A DNA stretch of 64,000 nt from Siphonodentalium dalli (taxonomy: Eukaryota; Mollusca; Scaphopoda; Gadilida; Siphonodentaliidae): contig CP136065.1 in assembly GCA_032622095.1 (NCBI GenBank), positions 61,239,094-61,303,093 on the forward strand, given 5' to 3'. The notes below the pieces were generated by a model that was not told where the DNA came from, searched no databases, and saw only the letters and a list, made by a program, of their open reading frames with translations. The position numbers were made by a program, and so were the translations under genes. Below, in pieces: positions 57,881-64,000 of the stretch; position 1 is the first letter of the stretch, and each line of letters opens with the position of its first letter.

Positions 57881-58019
57881 GTCCTCCATTCCCATGTAGC
57901 CCAGCTCCAATTAGCGCATTCATCATTCTTCTACCTTTCTGGATTCTGCTTTCGACGTCACCTTTTCCATTGGTTCTTCATTCAATCCCCAGATGTATCA
58001 TCGATTGTACTTCATCAAT

Positions 58020-58095
58020 GGGGGGGAGTCGGCATTTCGCTAGCACAAGAGACCAGTACACTACCTCTCGGCTACCGATTTCCATTCACAACAGT
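58020..58095 (-). mobile_element. SINE head fragment
   Basis: Minus strand reads GGTAGCCGAGAGGTAGTGTA and CTGGTCTCTTGTGC, the tRNA-like head of the SINE at 58388. Confidence 0.55.
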
Positions 58096-58387
58096 ACCGG
58101 TAGCCTACTTGTATCCTTGAGTTTCGCTAGTTGACTGTTCGGGGCACTGCAGAAATATAGTATCGTGTTAGTCTCACTTTGCAGACATTTGGCAAATTTA
58201 CTGAACAGGTCAGGGAAACAGGGCAGGCACAGCCACATGTGACAAATTAGGCAAATACCAATTAAAATAGCTCATTTGAGCTCACATAACTAAATGGAGC
58301 TAAATTTTTACTGTGATTTAAGTCAATTTCCTCAGTTCAACATACATGTTATGCCGCAAATTATCGCCGCAGTAATTGACTTTTACT

Positions 58388-58770
58388 GGGACGTCGGTAG
58401 CCGAGAGGTAGCGTACTGTACTGGTCTCTCGTGCAAGCGTACTGGGGGTCGCAACCTGGTCAGGGTATTCTAACAAAAATCAGATACCAAGTTTGTCAGG
58501 CTGAAAACTCTCATTCGGGATAACTGAATAAAGATCCGAATTCAAAATGCTGACTTCCCCCCATTACAACATTTGTTCAGGTATGTTGTCGTGCGTGCAG
58601 TACACTGTCTGATCGGGTGTGGACATTAATGGCTCGGTGTTTGCACATTAAAGAATGTTACTAGACTCACCACAGGGTTATAAAGTTACTCGGTCGTGGT
58701 AGCACCTGGACCAGTACGTCTAACTGGAAGGTTCCTGCACTGAAATATCTACAGATACAGATACTGGATC
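58388..58770 (+). mobile_element. tRNA-headed SINE, plus strand
   Basis: The head GTCGGTAGCCGAGAGGTAGC (A-box-like), then GGGGGTCGCAACCTGG (B-box-like), is followed by a body shared with 38760-39330 (TATTCTAACAAAAATCAGAT, CACCACAGGGTTATAAAGTT). A poly-G run follows at about 58788. Confidence 0.7.
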
Positions 58771-58984
58771 AACCTCACAACAGTTTCAGTGGGGGGGGGG
58801 CTAAATCGAGATTACACGGATTCTAGGTCAGATTTTGAAATCTACGTGGTCGGCGATACTAGGTTTAATGTTCTCCCAGCGTCAAACATCACTCATGTAT
58901 TTGACACAAGTATTCATTTGTATCTCATATTTGTTGTGAAACTCATTAATTTATTCTATTTGTATATACATGGCACCTAATTAG

Positions 58985-60880
58985 CTGCCACCCGACTTAA
59001 TCGCATCTTTTTTCAAGTTAAAGTGTATTTATTGATGAGGGCAAGAATTTCTAAAGGCTCTCCTGAATCAAATTCTGAAGACGTTGTGGAGAACACACGA
59101 AACTTGTTAGTTGTACAGAGACGTGGCGACAGGGGTTGGCGTAACCCCCCCCCCCCCCCCAACACTTGGAAATTTCATGCCTGACACAACATTAGTTGGA
59201 CATTTGACACCAGATATATATCGGAATTGTTCTCATTGTTTGATTTTCTAACCAGTAATTAGTGTATGGAATGGTTATCAGTTGGTAATTTTCCAATCTT
59301 TGGGTGTGTCAGGGTGGATATTTCCAAGGGGGTGCAAATGGAATTTCTGAGAACCTGGGAGTTTGATGTTTGGTTTAAAGGGGTGGTGCAGTTGGAAATT
59401 TGAAGATGGACCCCACATGGGAACCCTCTAACCACATCCCTACTAGTAGATCTTGTATGGGTATTTAATCAATTAAATTGACTGGCATTTCAACTATATA
59501 GTCCTGCGATCCTAGAATGAGCTTTACATATATGTTTGTGCAATTGGGAGATGTAGCTCACATGTGATCACAAGACAACAACATTAGCTACATGGACAAA
59601 CTTTATTTTCCAACTGATGCACAGAACTTTGGCCAAAAAGTGCCTGTATTTCGGCACTACAGAGACTACTGTGCGAAACGACTGCATTTGACGAAACGAA
59701 ACATTTTAAATATGAAATTGTTATAAGACTAGATAGTACATATGTTTACCTGATAATCCATAGATATCATATAACCCAACAATTTCTTGAATAAGAAGGA
59801 ACATACAATTACGAACAAAGCAGAAGACATTATCCAGGTTCACGTGAATTCGGTCAATGATGACATTAACCGCCAAATTTGAAATCAACATGCATTCGGG
59901 CGATATTTTATGGATGGAATTATGAAATGAACATGATGAAAGTGACAAGGCTTTGCTTCAAGTTCGCCAACAACCAAAGTGCTCCCCCAGCGTTACTATC
60001 AATAACATTATTAATTGGCTAATTTCAGTAAAATTCTCCCCATCTACACTCGACAGAAAGTTACCTGATTATATACTAATATAGCAAATTTCAGCATAGA
60101 ATAACTCTGTTTTTACACAATCAGTCATGTGCACTATACACTGGGATATTGCGTGATAATTTCAAACTATTGCGACATTTTAAATTGGGAATACACTACA
60201 GCACTAATCGGAATCTCAGTTGTTACATTGCACTCACAATTGCATTGATTATTTTCTTGCGAACACACAGAACAGGGCTGTGTGACTGAGAACTTTGAAA
60301 TTGAAATACAACTCTGTACCTGGAGTATATGAACCATATATAATGCACATGTATCAGGCCAAAAAGAAAAACCTCTTTGTTTCCGATACCCTGCCTGGCT
60401 GAGATTTTCTTGCCTGCCTCAATTTTTTTTCAATTTTCTCCAGAAGGCTAGTCAAATGTTACCTGTTAGAGTGTCAATGTGAATATTTATTGTCTTTTCC
60501 CCAATCCCGAAAGCAAAAATAAGTCAGTTATTTGTAGAGATCATACTACAGAGTGAATGAATTCAAGGGGCAGCATGTTTTTACCCACTGCTTGGCTCAT
60601 TTTCAATGCACATTGATCTACCATATTCCATGGGGCTGTAACTACACTATTATATGACTTACGGCTGAAAGGTTTAAAAAAAAAATCCCTGCCTGTCTGG
60701 AAAATTATCCCATTGTTATCGGAAACAGAGAAGTTTTTTGTTTTGGCCTTAGACCAAATACGAGCCCTCACACTTTAGTCAGCCAAATAATCAGCCAACT
60801 TAATCAACATCACGTTATAATTATAATGATTGTCACACCAGAGGGATTTTCACAGGGAAGCAGTCGGTGATAAAGATAGA
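58985..60880. other. Non-coding stretch with an inverted repeat relic
   Basis: 59260-59440 resembles the inverted counterpart of 500-790 (TTTCCAAGG, GGGAACCCTCTAACC). A C run lies at 59146-59160. No gene recognised. Confidence 0.4.
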
Positions 60881-60883
60881 CAT

Positions 60884-61022
60884 ACAGTAATGCCCTAAAT
60901 AATCGACTCCTTAACCACAGCAGAATTATGAGTAATTTTTCAGGAATTAGTCAGAAATATGGCTTGTTGCCATTCATCGGAAAGCTCTCGGGGCTTTCCG
61001 ATGAATGGCAACAAGCCATATT
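60884..61022. mobile_element. Short foldback, relative of 32082-32367
   Basis: Starts ACAGTAATGCCCTAAATAAT and ends in the hairpin ATGGCTTGTTGCCATTCATC / inverse around a GAAAGCTCTCGGGGCTTTC loop. The distal arm is truncated. Confidence 0.75.
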
Positions 61023-61418
61023 GCTATGAGTAGCCTAAACATAAATGCCACTAACAATGCATGACACCTATTCTATTATTATATAGATGATTAAAAACAC
61101 TGGTATATGATTTTACACTCCAAACCTTCCGAAAACACACTAAGCAACCCAGTCTGGCCTCAGTTGCGTCCTCAGTCCGCGAACGTAATACACAACCATT
61201 TCAAAGGGTTCTGATACTCAAACAGGAGTGAAAGGCGGGCATTGCACCATCAAGAGTTGAGGAGCCCCGACCGACCTTAAGTCAACCGGCTGGCATTGCA
61301 CCCTCTTCCTAGTGTTGAGTCCGTAGTACAAACCCAGAATACAACAGACTAAGGCAACTGGAGTCCATGAAAGCACAAAACAGGACACTAGACTACAACC
61401 ATTCATCACTCAAATAAT

Positions 61419-61883
61419 ATATATGTGACCGCCATATCAAATCCAGACGGAAGTCGGGATTTTTTTACCCTGTGCCAATGCATTCTCTTATATATGCGAG
61501 TCGACCATAGGTCGCCTCGCATATATAAGAGAATGCATTGGCCTAACAATTTTTTACAATTTTAATAATTTGTTCTTGTATTCTTTAACAATTTTATAAT
61601 TTCACCCATACAGAGCCCCAGACAAACATGAGCAGATGACTCTTCTATGTGCTTCTATATATGTGTCGGGCTCCCTGCAGGGTAATGGATGTTTTTTTAT
61701 TTTATGTCCTAAAAATTGTAAGAAACATTTATTTAAAAAACATGATAAAAAATTGTTAGTCCAATGCATTCTCTTATATATGCGAGGCGACCTATGGTCG
61801 ACTCGCATATATAAGAGAATGCATTGGCACAGAGTAAAAAAATCCCGACTTCCGACTGGATTTGATATGGCGGGTCACATATA
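61419..61883. mobile_element. TIR element carrying two copies of a 68-bp hairpin
   Basis: Long TIR (about 110 bp) starting ATATATGTGACC then GCCATATCAAATCCAG. Each arm holds a near-perfect palindrome (about 61473-61540 and 61760-61827) with arms CCAATGCATTCTCTTATATA and centre GCGAGTCGACCATAGGTCGC. The AT-rich middle has no gene. The target may be TA or TATA, unresolved. The hairpin core is shared with 17093-18015 and 19421-19675 although the termini differ. Confidence 0.8.
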
Positions 61884-62689
61884 TTGACACACAAAACTCA
61901 TAAACGAAACAAGGTAAGTCTTCATCATCGGTCCAGGTTCGGATTGGGGGGGGGCTTTGCTTCCTGCTGCAGTGGTATCCACCCCATGCACAGTAGGCAA
62001 ACACCTACTATGCATGGGCAGAGAGTAATCTACTTACAAACTCACAAACCCTACATACGCTCTTCAGCAGAATTACAGTATCCAAAAGTGGGTTGTAGGA
62101 GAGGGCTGACAGCCCTTTCAAATCTTCCCGGCTATCATCCCAAACTCCAAACTTGGTATATGATTTCACCATTGATGATATTAATTTCTCCATCAGCAAT
62201 GAGACAATGATGTATAGATAAAATCCAACAAATGTTATTGTCGAAATTCGAATTTATTCGCGGGGCAGACTTCATAGGGATCAACTTCTCCTGGTCCGAC
62301 ATCTCTGGTGCCGACTTTGTTTTGGACTGACTCTGTAGGCTCGTAGCGGGGCCGACTACTCCTATATTCCAGAGAATCTGTCATCCCTAGCTTTGCTTTG
62401 AAATCAAGTCTCACTTCCTGTTCTTTCCAATATGCATCAAGTGTTTCAAGTCAGTTCTTGAACTGGTTTAGTGATTCAGTATTGAATCCCTCTTCTGCCA
62501 TGTGGTCCCACAGCTCCTCTGCTAGCTGACTAAAGTAAAACACTTAGTTTCTATTGTTGCCCCTTCTAAGTAGAGCTTGAAGTTATGGTGTCTGGTTTTA
62601 CATTTGGTGTTATGTGTTAATATATTTTTTACTTCCTGGTCATAGTTGTACATTTTGTAGTATTCTATCATATCTCCTCAATGTTGTCT
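61884..62689. other. Non-coding stretch
   Basis: No recognisable gene or repeat structure apart from short G runs. Confidence 0.4.
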
Positions 62690-63010
62690 GTACTTTAGGG
62701 TAGGAATCTTCAGTTTTTATGTGTACCGATACCATAGTATTTTTTATCCCATCTGAACCAAATTTTGTAAATGAGTTTCTCAGCCCAAAATACAGATCAA
62801 GTTTGAAATATATGGGTTTGATCCGAGTTTTTTTTTATTGGGTTTTGGCCCTTTTTCGACTTAGAATTCACACATGTTGTGATAACTCAAACATTTTTGA
62901 TCTGATCGGAACCAAATTCGGTATGTGAGTTTCTCAGCCCAAAATACAGACAGAGTTTGAATATGGGTATGATCCAATATTTTTTTAATGGAGTTATCAT
63001 AAGGTCGTGA
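62690..63010. repeat. Two diverged repeat units (TCTGATCGGAACCAAAT)
   Basis: Two successive units share 'GAATTCACACATGTTG', 'CTGATCGGAACCAAATTCGG', 'GTTTCTCAGCCCAAAATACAG' and 'TATGGGTTTGATCCGA'. The same repeat occurs at about 2745-2890 and 6275-6420 inside the tandem duplicates. Confidence 0.7.
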
Positions 63011-63796
63011 CAAAAAATATTTTAGAATTTTTTTTTAGGTTGAATTCCTTTTAAAATTTATTTAAAATTTAAAAAAAACAAAAACATTCTTCAATGAAAT
63101 TACTGAGACTCATTTAAACATCTTCTCGGGAACCACCATTCTGATAAATCTGACATGGTGTGAAGGGGCCTTGGGTGGTACATGTAGCATGATGTAGGTA
63201 TTCTGATTGTTAAAATGTGACTGAGCTGTGAAAAAGAACCGGAGCTGGTATCAAACTTTCCAAGTGACCCTCCCCTTTCTATCCCACTCCCTATACCCTC
63301 TGCTCCTCCCTACCCTTCTCTCTCCTCCTACCCCCCCCCAAATTCTTGTCAGAGGTATACTGTATCTCTATCTTGATTTCAGAACAATAAGCACAGTTAA
63401 TTACTTGACTACATGCTATGTCAGATTTGATCTTGTCTGACATATTTGAATAAACACAATTCCACAGAGCATAGATACTATTGTTTATGTATACTGGTGT
63501 TTTGTTAACCACCACTTAGCCATGTGAATTGAATTAACTAGAACATACTGGCTCTAGTGTAGGCCCTTGGACTTAAATTTGATAAAACAGGGTCAGAAAT
63601 AGGAGAATTAACCCCTTTTACTCATTCCTTGTCTTTTAACCTTTTCCATTATTAAATAACTATTATTTTGATATCTTATATGGCAATTTGCAACAATATA
63701 AATAGAACTGCTTACGCTATGATAGTGGTGACAGGCTCTATAGTTTAGATGTTTCATTAACCCTTCTCTTTTGGCCCATAAATTCCAATATTTTGT

Positions 63797-64000
63797 GTTA
63801 TTAACTTATTATGTACATGTGTCTATACATGTACTTCTTTAGTCCATAGTGATCAGTATACTCTATTATTTAACATCAAAACTCTAGATTATGATTCCGA
63901 TCATATCAATATATCGTTATTAACTTATTATGTACATGTGTCTATCTATACATGTACTTCTTTAGTCCATAGTGATCAGTATACTCTATTATTTAACATC
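63797..64000. repeat. ~119-bp tandem duplication at window end
   Basis: The segment TTATTAACTTATTATGTACA ... CTCTATTATTTAACATC occurs at 63798-63880 and again from 63917 to the end of the window, with one short CTAT insertion in the second copy. The array may continue beyond the window. Confidence 0.85.

Overview
This is an AT-rich animal genome segment, not bacterial. It has large AT-rich intergenic stretches, a predicted splice acceptor, a cytochrome P450 relic, a tRNA-headed SINE, CR1-like and other non-LTR retrotransposons, a Ty3-like gag relic, and very many short DNA transposons with target-site duplications. The repeat content and the helicase-RBR protein fit a marine invertebrate, most likely a lophotrochozoan such as a mollusc or brachiopod. 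The species cannot be fixed from the sequence alone.

The only clearly intact host gene is an intronless 1699-residue open frame at 11010-16109 (+). It encodes a DEAH-box RNA helicase fused to RRM/KH-like modules and a C-terminal RING-IBR-RING ubiquitin ligase (DEAH11/DEAH12-like). Three broken pieces of the same gene lie downstream at 18111-18830 in scrambled order. A second host-type gene, a P450 at 34600-33062 (-), has no introns and carries two frameshifts and a stop, so it is annotated as a pseudogene.

Layout. 1-8650: foldback element, degenerate satellite, and a 2.7 kb tandem duplication bounded by two kinds of terminal-inverted-repeat (TIR) elements. 8650-10685: unremarkable. 10686-18830: helicase gene, TTAA-flanked elements and gene shards. 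19000-24300: small TTAA elements, a decayed satellite and a TIR element. 24528-28048: hAT element (8-bp duplication ATCGACAA) filled with a head-to-tail repeat array. 28458-30905: long-TIR element holding an inverted minisatellite. 31000-38000: simple repeats, P450, more TTAA elements. 38760-41570: SINE and a 5'-truncated non-LTR reverse transcriptase. 42387-51330: a stack in which an SGNH/PHD/RRM/endonuclease retroelement was invaded by a hAT MITE and by a 3.6 kb foldback transposon, both with exact target duplications. 51330-53990: antisense gag relic with an internal 344-bp duplication. 54000-64000: mostly non-coding, with more repeats.

The genes do not form an operon or pathway. The main story is transposon biology: at least ten copies or relics of one TTAA-targeting family (AGGTACTCAATCCGA ends), several other TTAA families, and an empty/filled site pair that proves the TTAA duplication. 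Coordinates of TIR elements were read by eye from the termini and should be good to a few bases where a target duplication is quoted.
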